A stretch of 64,000 bases of DNA from Nageia nagi (taxonomy: Eukaryota; Pinophyta): assembly GCA_050084985.1 (NCBI GenBank), contig JBITNC010000001.1, forward strand, positions 109,740,001-109,804,000. The letters are read 5' to 3'. The position numbers and the translations under genes are program-made. The notes under the pieces were generated by a model that had not been told where the DNA came from, did not search any database, and saw only the letters and a list, made by a program, of their open reading frames with translations. Below, piece after piece: positions 11,290-22,849 of the stretch. How positions within the stretch are numbered: position 1 is the stretch's first letter; every line of letters starts with the position of its first letter.

Positions 11290-13320
11290 CATCTTTGAGC
11301 CTTGAGGTAGATATCCCTCGATTCTATAGGAGGGTAGAGGTCTTCTAGGTCCAACCGATCACACTTTTTTTAGATCCATTAGTTTTGGAGTGGGTCCACA
11401 CATGGGTCACATTCATTGGGAGTATCCTTTATTGGCTACATTGCTAGACAGATGGGACACGGTGACATGTACTTTTCATCTTTTGACAGGGGAGATGATT
11501 GTCATAGTGGAGGATATACATAGATTGTATAGACTCCCCATTCATGGACAGAGGATTTTACTTGTGGTGGATAGAACAGGAGCTTTACCTACTATTTCTT
11601 ATTTGTATGGAGCCACTTGGGTTGATGCTATTATTTCTAAGATTATTTCAGGTGGTATCTGTTATTACCAGTATTAGATAGAGGATCAACAAGCGATGAT
11701 CTATTTTTCATACCTGATGGGTTTAGTACAGTGTTATGCTCTCCTCGATACTGGTAGTGGGAGGTTTTCATGGTTGTTGTTGTCTATTATTATGGATATG
11801 ATGCAGCATGGTTCAATGTATGCTTGGGCACCCACATTGTTAGCTCAAATTTATAGGGAGCTATTCTTTTATTCTCAGGGGCATATAGCCTCTTTATCAG
11901 TTACTGTCACCTTGCAGTAATGGGCTTATGAGCATATAGCTGTGGCTCATCCTCCAGGGTTACCGTTGTCAAGGTTTAGTAGTCACTTAGATTATGAAGC
12001 TAGCATAGTATAATGGCATGATGATTTTTATATTCACCCATCGGATGGAGTTTATTAAGATGTGAGCTATTATCACCACATGCTTAGTCACTTGATTCTA
12101 GATCAAGTGAGATTCAAACCTTACCACTTGTATCCTATCTGGAGAGAGCTCATAGCTAAGCTTACTGGTATTTAGTAGCCACATGTTTTGAGTGGTCATT
12201 GAGCTAATTTTTTGGAGTATTTTCATTTTGAGAGGGTGCACCATTAGTTCAACTTAGTTTAGGATGTACCTACCCCATCAGTGCCATATCAACATGAGGG
12301 CACTATTTTAGTAGATGGTGTATAGCCTTTGGTTTATGCAGAGCTAGATCCTACTCAAGAGGAGGGATCATTAGAGGATGATATCAGGGAGGATGATGTT
12401 GGGGTATTTGAGGCATTTAGGACCTAGTGGGAGGAGGGAGATGATGGCCTAGAGGGTAGATTGGAGGGTTGATGTGTTCATCAGTGCATTGATGTTGTTG
12501 ATGAGTTGGGTGCGATAGCAGGATGGGGAGAGGTAGGCAAGGAGTCTAAAGGATCGAAGGCTATGAGAGAGGAGGCTATCAATGAGGAGGTTATGGTAGA
12601 TGCTCCTAAGGAGGAGGCTACAGGTGTAGGTGAGGAGGGAGCTACCCCAAAGGTTGCATGCGGAGTCAAGGAGGCTCTTACTACATAGGTTCCTAGCATT
12701 GATACTTTGCTAGGGGATATTTATGAGTTGAGATACCAATTAGCATAGGCCCACTCATGCATGTATAGGTATAGGGCTGAGCAAGATAGATACAAATAGG
12801 AGAGAGATGAGGCTTGTTCCTCTTTATAGAGAGCTTAGGCTCATTAATTAGGAGTAGCATCTACTTTCAGAGGTGGTCCTTCAGTTTTTAGTTATGGCAT
12901 TTGTCAACAATGAGATTTTTATAGTGGTATAGTATAGATGTGGTTGACAGGTGTTCCAACTTTTACTTTGGGGGCTCACTATCCTATACCTCTAGATAGT
13001 TATATGCCTATAGACATCTCAGCCTATCAGATAGGTAGCAGTGCATAGGGCACAGTTGGATCTCCAGGCAGGACTCAAAGGTCACGTAGTTTTCCTAGCA
13101 GGAGTGGTACACCCTAGGCATCTCCCTTAGGCATTGTTGGTTCATCCAAGTTATGAGAAGCTCAACATCTGGGTAGTCCTATAGGATCTATAGGCACTAC
13201 TCCTCCAAGTTAGGGTACCGGAGAGACTAGTAGATAGCAGAGGTGATCGAGTAGTCCTAGTGGACCAGGCAGTGGTTGGGTTAGTCCTTGAGGATACCCT
13301 TTTTCATGATGTTATTTTTA
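11290..13320 (+). pseudogene. Antisense plant-mobile-domain (PMD-type) ORF inside B
   Basis: This runs opposite to the gag-pol of B. The open piece 11390-11677 reads LLDRWDTVTCTFHL, then TGEM, then a hydrophobic IHRLYRLPIHGQ block. This is the characteristic start of the plant mobile domain (aminotransferase-like PMD, PF10536): a D/E-RW motif, TFHL, GEMTxTLxD and LPxxG. The same frame continues through 11696-11920 and, with stops, to about 13300. The C-terminal part is Glu/Asp-rich (12340-12450), then Gln/Arg/Glu coiled-coil-like (12690-12860), then Ser/Gly/Pro-rich. Most interrupting codons are TAG or TAA where Gln would fit. PMD proteins occur both in host genes and as extra ORFs of Tat-lineage retrotransposons, often antisense between integrase and 3' LTR, exactly as here. 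Their function in elements is unknown. The GTG at 11390 is not a credible start; the true start is likely upstream near 11300. Confidence 0.78.
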
Positions 13321-13339
13321 TATGCTTGTGAGGTTATTG

Positions 13340-14890
13340 GACCTTTGTAGTTTTATTATATGATTCATGATGTTATGATGACCTTTTGATGGACTATGAT
13401 GGTGTATATATAGATACATAGATCTTTGATATTTATGGTACTTGTATGATTCTTGATGCATGATCTTTCATTCTATATATAGATTTGTGATAAAATAGGT
13501 ATGATTTGATGTTATGTGGATCATAATTGTCTTTTAATTACTTTATGATGAATAGATGTTAATGATAGATGTAATTTTCAAAATGTATGATGTATAGATA
13601 TAATTGTGGAATGTATGATGTATAATGATGAAATATATAACATATATCAACAAATTAGTTTGATGATGTTACTAATATTAAAATTAAGTTAATAATAAGT
13701 ACGATTATAGTTGCTATAAACAATAAATCTAATTTATAATTTTAATAAGTTAAGTTATTTAAGAACATATTTTTATTATATTTTTGCGAAATCAGATGCA
13801 TCATCTTCCTTACTTGGCAATTTTACAATAAACTTCTTGACATGACAAACTAGTGACTTATGGATGCATATGAACATTAACTTTATCTTGGTTAGGGGAA
13901 CAATAAATAATCATTCTTATCCTTTCCAAATAAAAGCAATTTTAATAATGTTCAAAGGTAATAGATAATAGTAAAAATGGCTTGACATGACACACTAGTG
14001 ACTTATGGATGTACATGAACATTAACTTTATCTTGGTCAGGGGAACAATAAATAATCATTTTTATCCTTTCCAAAGAAAAGCAATTTTAATAATGTTCAA
14101 AGGTAGTAGCTATTCTCAAAAGGAATGGGTTTAACAAAATGAAACAAATGATTTTAAACACAAACAAAATACAAATCATGACAAAAGATTAGGTGATTTT
14201 GGATTAATAACCAAGTTATGATAACATCTACCTTATCTTTCTTTATCTCAAGATTTAACAACCTAAGATGATATCAAACAATATTGTTATATGTTGATAA
14301 AAAATCTATAAACTCCAGTGTGTATAGTGAGATTCATTTCTCTTCTTAGATCATTTGAGATGAAATATCCTAGAGACATTAATAAGCTAGTCTATCCATA
14401 TGAAACCTATAAAGGTCCATAGGAAAGAAGGTCGCTAACCAAAATGGACATATCACCACTCATAAGGTATGCCTCATTGCCAGATAGGCATCCATAGCCC
14501 TGATGAGGATTAACCCCTCGATCTTGCTACAACCTTGCTCTACTACCAGTCAGGCATCCATAGCCTCGATAGAGGATATTGTAATCACCTAAGAATCATT
14601 GATATAATGTAGCAATTTTTTTTTTTTGTCATCTCTTTTTTTTTTTTTCAAATGATTCTTGGGTTCAAGATAAGCGAATAATAGGATAGACACATAACTT
14701 TCACTCTTAATGTCTATTAGAATGATTTCATTCAAATTCTCTTAGAATTTTTTAATGTTGTAAGTGCTTGGAGTTTATGGATTTTCCTTCAAACATAAAC
14801 TTTATGTTTTTCTATCATCTATGGTATATCATTTCTTTATGGAAGAAAATACAAAGTGAATGTAGTGATAACAAGGAGATTATTCTAAGA
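13340..14890. other. Noncoding spacer of B between the two extra ORFs
   Basis: This AT-rich stretch has no supported gene. It holds a 145-bp tandem duplication (13836-14125), poly-T runs (14611-14651) and two copies of a CAGGCATCCATAGCC-like phrase near 14480 and 14545. Confidence 0.6.
13836..14125. repeat. 145-bp tandem duplication in B
   Basis: Units 13836-13980 and 13981-14125 are head to tail and nearly identical, both starting CTTGACATGACA and passing through CTAGTGACTTATGGATG and GGGGAACAATAAATAATCAT. Confidence 0.9.
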
Positions 14891-15055
14891 TGACCTTTTC
14901 ACACATTACACATTTACTGGATAATCACTTTTACAATGACATGCAACATATATTCACATCATACAAGGGCAAGGCACCCAATTGCCAAGTAACCTCTAGA
15001 TGTTTCCATCTAGGTAGATTTTATAATTTTATAATTTTTATGTGTTTTATAGTTT

Positions 15056-16290
15056 TCAATTTTTTAGGATTTTATAATTTTTTAGGGTTTTATAATTTTT
15101 TCTAGGGAATCTATTCATGATGCATTCAAATTGAGTTTGTACTGCATCAAGATTAAATGAACAATGTGTTGAACTAAACAAAAAACTAAAATCTAATACC
15201 ACTTGATTATGATAGATTTCTAGAATACAATAATCTAAGTGTTTGAATGTTACAATTTGTGTGATAGAAATGATTTGTTCTCGATGTTTTAAAGTCAGGT
15301 TGTGAGTACAATCAACTATTATTTTGGGCTTTTCTATAGGCCATAGAAGATAGAAATATATCATTAAATCATATTTTGAGTTATGAGAACACCATAACTC
15401 AAATGCATTGATACAAACAATAACTTGATATCCATTTACTTTGACATCCCAACCGTAAGATTCGTGTGCATTATAGAATGTCAAGGCCATTTTTTGTTGT
15501 ATTTCAAGAGGCATGGAAAAGATATTTGAATACAAAGGAGTAGGAACATTACGAATAACTTTCATAAAGATATCTTTGTCATACCTACTTTCGAACCTTG
15601 GAAGATAACTTCCATTATTCCACACTCTATGTCCTTTTGATAGTTTTTTTTATAATCTCATTTCTAATCCTTATTTGATTCATCGTTGTAAGTTCAGCAA
15701 TACGATAAGCTTGCCTTTTCTCTAATCTTTATTTCCAAATTGTGTGTTGCATTTGAATGCGAGAAAATCTGTGAGTTTGCCTATAGTGTTGTTGTAACAT
15801 TCTAGGAGGGAAAGCCACAAAAGTATTTGAAAAATCATAAATCACCCTTTTATGAGGTAAATAATGTAAAATTTCATCCATCCATTATAGGCTTTTGGTT
15901 AATTATTTAACGTATTTCAGCCTAGCTAAAAGGAGTGAATACTCAGTTAATTGGCAATTTATGACGATTCTCAGTATCCCATAAGGCCATTGTAGGTAGA
16001 AAATTGTTATTTCCTATGATATTCTTTCCCTATGGGTGAAATAGATTTGTGGATCTAAAATAATGCTTACTTCAAATCCATAAAAAGTGACTTCCCAACC
16101 ATTGTTTATACCATAAAACATATGATATGTTCTTTCAAATTGTTCATCAATAGTCAATTGTAAATAATTTAAGAGATTAAAATCAAATCCATGTTTTAAA
16201 TATGTTAATGCTAGATCACTTGGATATCTTGGCGGTGGAAATCATACTTATGGTTGCACTATGCTACCTTCAGCAGATTCCTTTGCTAGA
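15056..16290 (-). pseudogene. Sense extra ORF of B with a duplicated uncharacterised domain
   Basis: This lies between integrase and the antisense ORF, in the same direction as gag-pol. I do not recognise the family. Two homologous halves can be read. The first (about 16230-15760) contains NGWEVTFYGFEVSI, a stop, then FYLQWPYGILRIVINC. The second (15625-15056, open 189 aa) contains YGWDVKVNGYQVIV, then FYLLWPIEKPKIIVDC. The shared pattern is GW-V---G--V-I, a His 10-12 residues on, FYL-WP, a hydrophobic IV-C motif and further hydrophobic repeats, so it looks like an internal domain duplication. A frameshift near 15640 separates the halves. The conserved Trp, His and Cys suggest a folded, perhaps metal- or nucleic-acid-binding domain (inference only). 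The last residues (PRKNYKTLKNYKILKN) come from an AT-rich repeat and may not be authentic. Confidence 0.6.
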
Positions 16291-16399
16291 TTCATCTTTT
16301 CTATTTTAATCATTAACACTTGACAAATATTAATACTTTTATTTATTTATTAATTTAACAATAAAATAAAATGAAAGAAAACTAATGTACACATTTTTT

Positions 16400-17470
16400 T
16401 TATGTATAGAAGGGTCGAAGATGCATGATATTTATAGGTTCATGCTCTTCATTTCCTTCTAAGTCTGATAAATGATAAGTTCCTTTATCTAATTTTTTCT
16501 TAATAATATATGGTCCTAACCAATTTGGAGCAAATTTATCTCAAAGCTATCATTCTATTCGTGAAGTTTGTTGATTTTCTTTTAAAACCAAATCACCTAT
16601 TTTGAACTGACAAATTAGAGCCCTTTTATCAAAAGCTCATTTTATCCTCTCCTGATAAACATGCATATGCTCTAAAGTATTAATACATTTTTCATCTAAA
16701 AGCAATAATTGATCTAAGTGAGTCTATCTTACTTCTTCATCAGAATTTTACTCACTTAGATTTACTCTAAGGAATGGTATCTCAAATTCTATGGGTAAGA
16801 TGGCTTTTGTTCCATACACTAAAGAGAATGGTGTTGCCCCAATAGGAGTGCATACACTGGTACGATAAGCCCATAAGGCTTTTGATATTTGCATATGCCA
16901 ATCTCTAAGAGAATCATTTACTATTTTTGCTAAGATGTTTCAAATAGTTTTATTAGTAGCCTCTGCCTGTCCATTGCCTTATGGGTAATATGGAGTGGAA
17001 AAACTTTATTTAGTTTTATACTTGTCACATATTTGTTTTACATCCTTATTTTTAAAATTTTTTCCATTATCCATAATTAATTGGTTTGATATATCAAATC
17101 TACATATAATATAATTTTCTATAAATTCAGCAATTCACGAACCAGTCGTGGAAGTCATGGGAATGGCCTCTACCCATTTAGTAAAATATTCAATTACTGT
17201 AATGATGAACTTGTGTCCACCAACAGATGTAGGTGTAATTTGTCCTATTAAATCTAATGCCCATTTAAAGAATGGCCAAAGTGATTGTATAGGATGTAGT
17301 TCTTGAGATGGTTGTGAAAATAAATGAGCATATTGTTGACATTTAAAACATTTTTTAACATATTCACAACAATCTTTTTCCATAGTTGGCCAATAATACC
17401 CCATTCGTATTAATCATTTCACAATTGCAACACCATTAAAATGTCCTCTGCATGTTCCATCATGGGTGGA
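16400..17470 (-). pseudogene. Element B integrase
   Basis: Integrase inserts the cDNA into the genome. The N-terminal zinc domain reads HDGTCRGHFNG (17468-17430 region), then CCEYVKKCFKCQQ, giving an HHCC pattern. The catalytic core keeps all three acidic residues: WALDLIGQ (about 17250), MDNGKNF (about 17070) and NGQAEATNKT (about 16960). The C-terminal part runs through LVLKE and PNWLGPYIIKK (about 16510) to HLRPFYT near 16410. There is no chromodomain, consistent with Tat. The longest open piece is 17404-17135 (89 aa). Downstream stops, several at expected Gln or Trp, disable it. Apart from the stops this is the most complete integrase in the window. Confidence 0.85.
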
Positions 17471-17709
17471 GGATATAACTTTTTTAATATCATTCCATTC
17501 AAGACATTTGAGTAAAATACCGTTGAAATTTCATCGATGCAAGATATCCCCTATCAAACAATATTTAGTTGCTTTAATTTTAAAAGCTCATCATGATGAT
17601 TTATTAAGGTTTGCAGGAAGAGTTCCAAATTTTAAAAAATCTGTCAATTCTTTGTACCAATTATCTTTATCAGTTATGTTATATTTAATACACTTTTTTC
17701 TTCATCTTC

Positions 17710-18896
17710 CTATTGTAATGATGATTGAGACAATTGAATTATTTCAACTTGAATTGAGGATTTTTTAGGATCTTCTAGGATAAGAGATCCAATAGAAGCC
17801 ATAGCATCTACAAATCTATTAGATGATCTTGGTGCCACTTCTATACTAAATTGGTCAAAAAAATTTAATAATTCCTCAACTAATGCTTTATATATTTGAA
17901 GTAAAGGTTCTTTACATTGATAGATTCCTTTCACTTGATTTACGATGAGTAAAGAATCTCCAATAATCTTAATTCCTTTAAGTTTTAATTTAACAGTAGT
18001 TTTTGATGTTAATATCAAAGCTTCATATTTCGCATTATTATTAGTACAAGGAAATTTTAATTTAAATGAATATGGTATAGGGATCCCTTGTGGGGTTATA
18101 AATACAACACCTGCTCCACCACCTTGTTCACATTGAGAACCATCAAAGTGTATTATCATATCCCAATCATCTTTAGGTTCTATAGGTATTTCAATTTCAT
18201 CTAATTGAAACACCCCATCATTAGGTAATTCAATGATAAGGGGTTTATTATCTTTCAATGGAGCATCAATAAGATAATCAGTAATTACTTGTCCTTTTAT
18301 TGACTTTTGTCCAATAAAATGTAAATCAAATTCAGTTAAGTGCATTATCCACTTTGCAGTTCTTGAATTTTGATATGTTTTATTCATCATATATTTCAAC
18401 AGATCGATTTTAGAGATGACATATGTTGTATGATTTAGCATATAATGTCAAAGTTTTTTAGTAGCAAAAATGATAGCAAGACATAATTTTTCCAAATATA
18501 TGTACTTCATCTCATAGCTTACTAGGGTTCTACTTAGACAATATATAGCTTGTTCTTTATTGTGTTCATTCTTCTGAGCAAGCATTGTTCCTAAAGCATT
18601 TTTAGTAGTAGAGATATATAATAAGAAGGGTACATCTTTTCTTGGTGGACTTAAAATAGGAGGAATAATAAATATCTTTTAATTTCATCGAATGCCTCTT
18701 GTTGCTCTTTACCCCAATGATATTCTACTCCCTTTTTTAATAATTTTGTAAATGGTTTACATTTATCAGAAAGTTGAGCTATAAACCTTCTAATGGCTTG
18801 TAACTTGCCCTGTAAACTTTGTAATTATTTTAGATTTGCAAGAGGTGGCATGTCTACTACTACCTTCACTTAACTAGGATCTATTTCAATTCCTCA
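17710..18896 (-). pseudogene. Element B RNase H and second archaeal-type RNase H
   Basis: The region after RT (18896-18442) holds a decayed classical RNase H connection, with an RRFIAQLSDKCKPFTKLLKK-like tether. The open frame 18441-17710 (243 aa) starts with the end of the first RNase H (TAKWIMHLTEFDLHFIGQKS) and then enters a second RNase H at about residue 95. That domain shows MIIHFDGSQCEQGGGAGVVF, NNNAKYEALIL, GDSLLIVNQVKG and SNRFVDAMASIGS, the aRNH (RVT_3-like) pattern with the catalytic Asp, Glu and Asp visible. The first enzyme removes RNA template. The second is a Tat-lineage acquisition that probably complements it. The order RT-RNH-aRNH-INT is the usual one for Tat. Confidence 0.85.
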
Positions 18897-19577
18897 TCAG
18901 GACATAATAAATCCTAATAACTTTCCTGAAGTTACACCAAAAACACATTTTTTTGGATTTAATCTTACTTTATGTTCTAATAATCTATCTAAGACTTTAA
19001 TTAGGTCTTTTCCATGATCCACTTGATATTTAGATCTAACCAACAAATCATCGACATAATCTTCTACTATGTCATGTATATAGTCATGGAATATGTAAGT
19101 CATAGCCCTTTGATAAGTTGCCCCAGCATTTTTTAATCCAAAAGGCATGACTTTATAACAAAAGGTACCCCAAGGAGTTATAAAAGTCATTTTATGTTGA
19201 TCTTCAGTAGCTATTTTTATTTGATTATAACTAGAAAACCCATCCATTAATGATAACATATCATGTCCTACTGTCGAGTCTACCAAACTATCAATGCTAG
19301 GTAGAGAGAAATCATCCTTAGGACAAGCTTTGTTAAGATCACGAAAATCTATGTATATTATTATTTTTCCACTTGGTTTTTTCATAGGTACCATATTAGA
19401 TATCCAATCTGAATAATCTATAGGTTGTATAAATTTAGCTTCTAATAATTTTTGAAGTTCTTCTTTTACCATTAATGCTATAGTAGGATGCATTTTACAT
19501 AATTTTTGTTTAACAGGTTTAGCATCAGGCTTTGATGCTAAATTATGTACTACTAATTTAGGATCTATTCTAGGCAT
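18897..19577 (-). CDS. Element B reverse transcriptase domain (open, partial polyprotein)
   Basis: The 226-aa open frame spans nearly the whole gypsy RT. Motifs in order are LLEAKFIQPIDYSDWISNMV (finger), KPSGKIIIYIDFRDLNKACP (catalytic Asp in the DFRDLN block), PSIDSLVDSTVG, LSLMDGFSSYNQI, MTFITPWGTFCYKVMPFGLK, GATYQRAM and the catalytic YVDDLL at about 19058-19041, then LNPKKCVFGV and LLGFIMS. It copies the element's RNA into cDNA inside gag particles. The Met at 19577 is the internal Met of MPRID, not a start. Upstream the polyprotein continues from 19608-20264 after a stop. All visible catalytic residues are retained, unusual in this window. Confidence 0.9.
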   Translation of the reverse strand: MPRIDPKLVVHNLASKPDAKPVKQKLCKMHPTIALMVKEELQKLLEAKFIQPIDYSDWISNMVPMKKPSGKIIIYIDFRDLNKACPKDDFSLPSIDSLVDSTVGHDMLSLMDGFSSYNQIKIATEDQHKMTFITPWGTFCYKVMPFGLKNAGATYQRAMTYIFHDYIHDIVEDYVDDLLVRSKYQVDHGKDLIKVLDRLLEHKVRLNPKKCVFGVTSGKLLGFIMS

Positions 19578-19607
19578 GTTTGCATATGACCATGCAAATA
19601 CTTTTTC

Positions 19608-20264
19608 TCATTCTTTTAATAAGGTTATAATTTCTTCTTGTTCATTTTCAGTGAGGTTCTCTCCTAATTGAATAATTTTAGGATTTTGAGGATCATTACT
19701 AATATTTATTTCTAATACTTTTTCAATAAGCATATGCGACCCTTCTTCTAATTGATTTGGTACTAGTATCCAGCCATTATCGTTAACACTATATTCTTCA
19801 TCGTATTCTTGAGTTTGTTCATTCGTGCATACTTGATTTTCATAGGAACCAAATATGTGATCTACATTTTTGAATTCATGTATCGAAGGATTAGATGATA
19901 TAAGAGAAAAATCAGCAATTACTTCATCTGTAGAAGTATTGGCTATTATTTTGATTAAATTTTGATTTTTGTTAACTTCATCTATTTGTTCATTATTTTG
20001 ATCTTCAATATCACTCTCTTTTATTGTAACCATATTTATCGATGGTATATCTGAATATGGAAAGATTGATGATTTGACATTTTTGTTTATTTTTTCTTGT
20101 ATATCACTTGGTAAGCATGAATGATTCCAGGGTGGCTTAATATTATTAATAAAGAGCATTTTGACACCCTCTAAGACATCCATTACACTTAATTGTTCTT
20201 CTCTTATATTAATAATTTCTTGTACTATGGATTCTTTCTCTAAAATTTCTTCATTATAATCCAA
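19608..20264 (-). CDS. Element B protease-RT linker
   Basis: This 218-aa open segment joins protease to RT. It is acidic, Asn/Glu-rich and poorly conserved except at its end (KIIQLGENLTENEQEEIITL), which has a clear counterpart in element D just before the C insertion (4980-5105). Such linkers are typical of Tat/Athila polyproteins and have no known enzymatic role. The first Met need not be a start. A stop separates it from the RT frame 30 bases on. Upstream, 20265-20743 continues the same linker with stops and a 72-aa open part (20686-20468). Confidence 0.65.
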   Translation of the reverse strand: MDYNEEILEKESIVQEIINIREEQLSVMDVLEGVKMLFINNIKPPWNHSCLPSDIQEKINKNVKSSIFPYSDIPSINMVTIKESDIEDQNNEQIDEVNKNQNLIKIIANTSTDEVIADFSLISSNPSIHEFKNVDHIFGSYENQVCTNEQTQEYDEEYSVNDNGWILVPNQLEEGSHMLIEKVLEINISNDPQNPKIIQLGENLTENEQEEIITLLKE

Positions 20265-20743
20265 ATTCTCTTCTCCTAAATTTTCTAATTTAGCAATATT
20301 TTTACATTTATTTTGATAACCTAATCCACTTTTATCAGTGGGATCTTGGTATTGTAATTCAATTATTTCTCACGGACCCTGTTCATATCGACCCAATCCT
20401 TGTCTTTGCCAATTACATTTGTTAAAATAGTTTAAGACAAATGTTCTTGAACATGGTGATAAATATTTCATATCATTATTGAAATTTCCTTCATATGTTT
20501 GACTGGGTATTGTTGACAAGGATCTACTAACCCTACATAGATAAACATTGTCTGATTAGGTACTTCTCCTAAAGGTACTATTTGTCCGATTACACTAGGT
20601 GATTCGGATACTTTACCCACTTCGTATGATGAAGGTATATTAAATACCACATCATCTACGTCATATTCTCCCATCCCTAAATCCATTAATTTAATTTTTA
20701 CTAGATATGCATTGGATGAGTCATTATTAGATGTAGTATTTAC

Positions 20744-21316
20744 TTATTTTGATGAAGAAGCTCCATATTTTTCATCTAAAGTTTTAGCAACTTTTTCCCA
20801 AGTATCTTTATCTTGTATAGCTATGTCATTTTTTCCTTTTATGACTTCAAATTGATTCATATTTTTGTTCACTAATATGGTTGATAAATTAGGAGACAGT
20901 AAGGTCACTTTATTTGGATCAAAAATTAAATTACAATGTGAATAAGGATCTAGATCTTTAAACACACAATGAACTTTACCTTTATAGATGTATTTTAAAC
21001 ATCCATGGTAAGTTGATGGAACACATTGCATTTCTCTAATCCATGGATGTCCTAAAAGAACATTGTATTGTATAATATTTCCTTTAATTATATGTAATAA
21101 AGTTTGAACGGTTTTAGCTCCTATTGTAATCGAAAGCACTATTGATCCCAAAGTTGAACACACTGCATCATTAAATGCCCTAATTTGTAAAGAAGGAGCT
21201 AGGATAAGCAAATCTGATAAATTCAAATTTTTGTATGCAGCATATGAAATTATATTTATAGCTGAACCTTCATCTATTAGAATTCTTTTAAATAATTTCC
21301 CATCTACTTTACCCAT
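20744..21316 (-). CDS. Element B aspartic protease
   Basis: The 190-aa open frame has the retropepsin active-site block LFKRILIDEGSAINII at residues about 8-23 (the aspartate is kept, with DEG in place of the common DxG/S). It is followed by LQIRAFND and the second block IIQYNVLLGHPWIREM at about residue 90, then VPSTYHGCLKYI, all characteristic of Tat/Athila proteases. It processes the gag-pol polyprotein. The C-terminal tail (KDTWEKVAKTLDEKYGASSS) is linker. The frame opens internally in the polyprotein, and upstream 21317-21870 is the stop-ridden gag-protease spacer. Confidence 0.82.
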   Translation of the reverse strand: MGKVDGKLFKRILIDEGSAINIISYAAYKNLNLSDLLILAPSLQIRAFNDAVCSTLGSIVLSITIGAKTVQTLLHIIKGNIIQYNVLLGHPWIREMQCVPSTYHGCLKYIYKGKVHCVFKDLDPYSHCNLIFDPNKVTLLSPNLSTILVNKNMNQFEVIKGKNDIAIQDKDTWEKVAKTLDEKYGASSSK

Positions 21317-21870
21317 TATATGTAAAGGTGGATCAAGTCCTCCTAGTCCATTGTTATTTAATCTTTCTTATTCGTAGAAGGTGATACTAGGTTGTTGAGA
21401 TATCCTCAAGCTTTCAACTATTGAAATAAAATTATCAGGGTTACTAATATCCACTTGAATTTTTTATAGAATTTGATTCATAGCTTCCCTATAACTCTTA
21501 GACTATTGTAATAATTCAAATAAGGTCATCTTAACTAGAGACATTTTTAATTGTCATTGAAGAGCACCATTTATCGAAACTTTAGGTTGTTGTGGAGGAG
21601 GTATAGGTTGTATATTAATTGGGTTTGATACCGATTGATTTTTTCATGGATTATCCTATTTATTCTGATATTATTGTGCTCTTGTAGCTATACCAATCAT
21701 ATGTATTGAATCATCTATAGTCCCTATAAATGGTATATCTTATTATTTCATGTATAGTTCATTTGGTTTGGGATAATTGCCACATTGTTAGCCTGATGGG
21801 AAGGTAAGGGGTTTTGATATATCCCTAAATTTTGATTCAAAGGCACAACAGGATTATCCACATCTATTTT

Positions 21871-22817
21871 TTAACTATCTATCAAGTCTTGAATTTTATG
21901 TTGTAAAGTTCGACATTTATTTGTATTATGTCCTTTTTGCCTATGATAAGCACAAAATTCATTTTCCTTATACCATTTGCTTCCTTTAGCATTAGGATTT
22001 TTAGGTTTTATATCAGGTAATTTAATCATACCATTATCACATAATTTTTTAAGTATTTTGGCTAATGGTTTTGATAATGGGGTAAAATTTCTTTTAGGCT
22101 TAGGTTCAACATTTTCTTCGATTTTTGAAGCTTGACCAGAATTTTTTGTCATAGCTATTTGATTGTTTTGTGGTTGTTTACTAATATTTTCATATTGATT
22201 ACCCTTTTTGTATTCTTTCTTCTTGAGCTTTAGTTCTCCATCTTGAATTTTAACTCTTTCTATAACTACTACCTGAGCAATAGCTTCTTCAAAAGTTTTA
22301 TGTTGTTGAATTTGAAGAACATTGGCTATTAGTCTTAAACAACTTTGACTAAATAATTTAACCAATTCCTCTTGTGGTATTGTATAAGGCATACTAGTGA
22401 GTATAGCCCGCCATCTTGAGATGTAATCTTGTATAGTTTCATCAGAAAATTGTTGTAATCTTGTAAGATCAGTAATTGAAGATCTTTCTTTAATATTGAT
22501 CCTAAAATTTCAAGAAATTGATTAGCCAATTGTTCAAACGTATATAAACTATGCATAAGTAAACTATTATACCAATCTAAAGCTTGGCCTGCGAGTGTCA
22601 TAGGAAATATACGTAACATTAATGAGTCATCATTGGCTATCTGATAACTAGAAAATGTAAATTTTCTCAAGTGTTCTTTGGGGTCTTCTCTTCCTTTAAA
22701 TGACTCTATTTTAGGAAATTCAAACCTATATGGTAGTTTCTTTTTTGGAATACTTGGATGAATAGGCTCATTGTAAATATTTTTGTAATTTAACTTTTGA
22801 AGTCCTTGAACATTCAT
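21871..22817 (-). pseudogene. Element B gag core and CHHC finger
   Basis: Two overlapping open frames, 22817-22335 and 22392-21871, are parts of one gag separated by a frameshift near 22400-22450. The first holds the retrotransposon gag domain: FPKIESFKGREDPKEHLRKF, RIFPMTLAGQALDWYNSL and FEQLANQFLE. The second continues the capsid (VKLFSQSCLRLIANV, then TFEEAIAQVV), a basic linker and a zinc-knuckle-like CAYHRQKGHNTNKC. This is a C-x2-H-x4-H-x4-C finger, the Tat-type variant of CCHC, followed by LQHKIQDLIDS. Gag forms the particle and the finger binds RNA. Element G carries a related gag with the same downstream order. Confidence 0.85.
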
Positions 22818-22849
22818 TTCTCAATTTATAAAATCCTTCATAAAGTCTT

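Noticed and set aside
12481-12699. Minus-strand Ser/Ala/Thr/Pro-rich ORF
   Set aside because: It is the antisense shadow of the Glu/Ala-rich tail of the PMD ORF at 12506-12688 on plus.
14611-14651. Poly-T runs as the tail of a minus-strand LINE or processed pseudogene
   Set aside because: No adjacent LINE coding sequence or target duplication was found; they lie inside the noncoding spacer of B.
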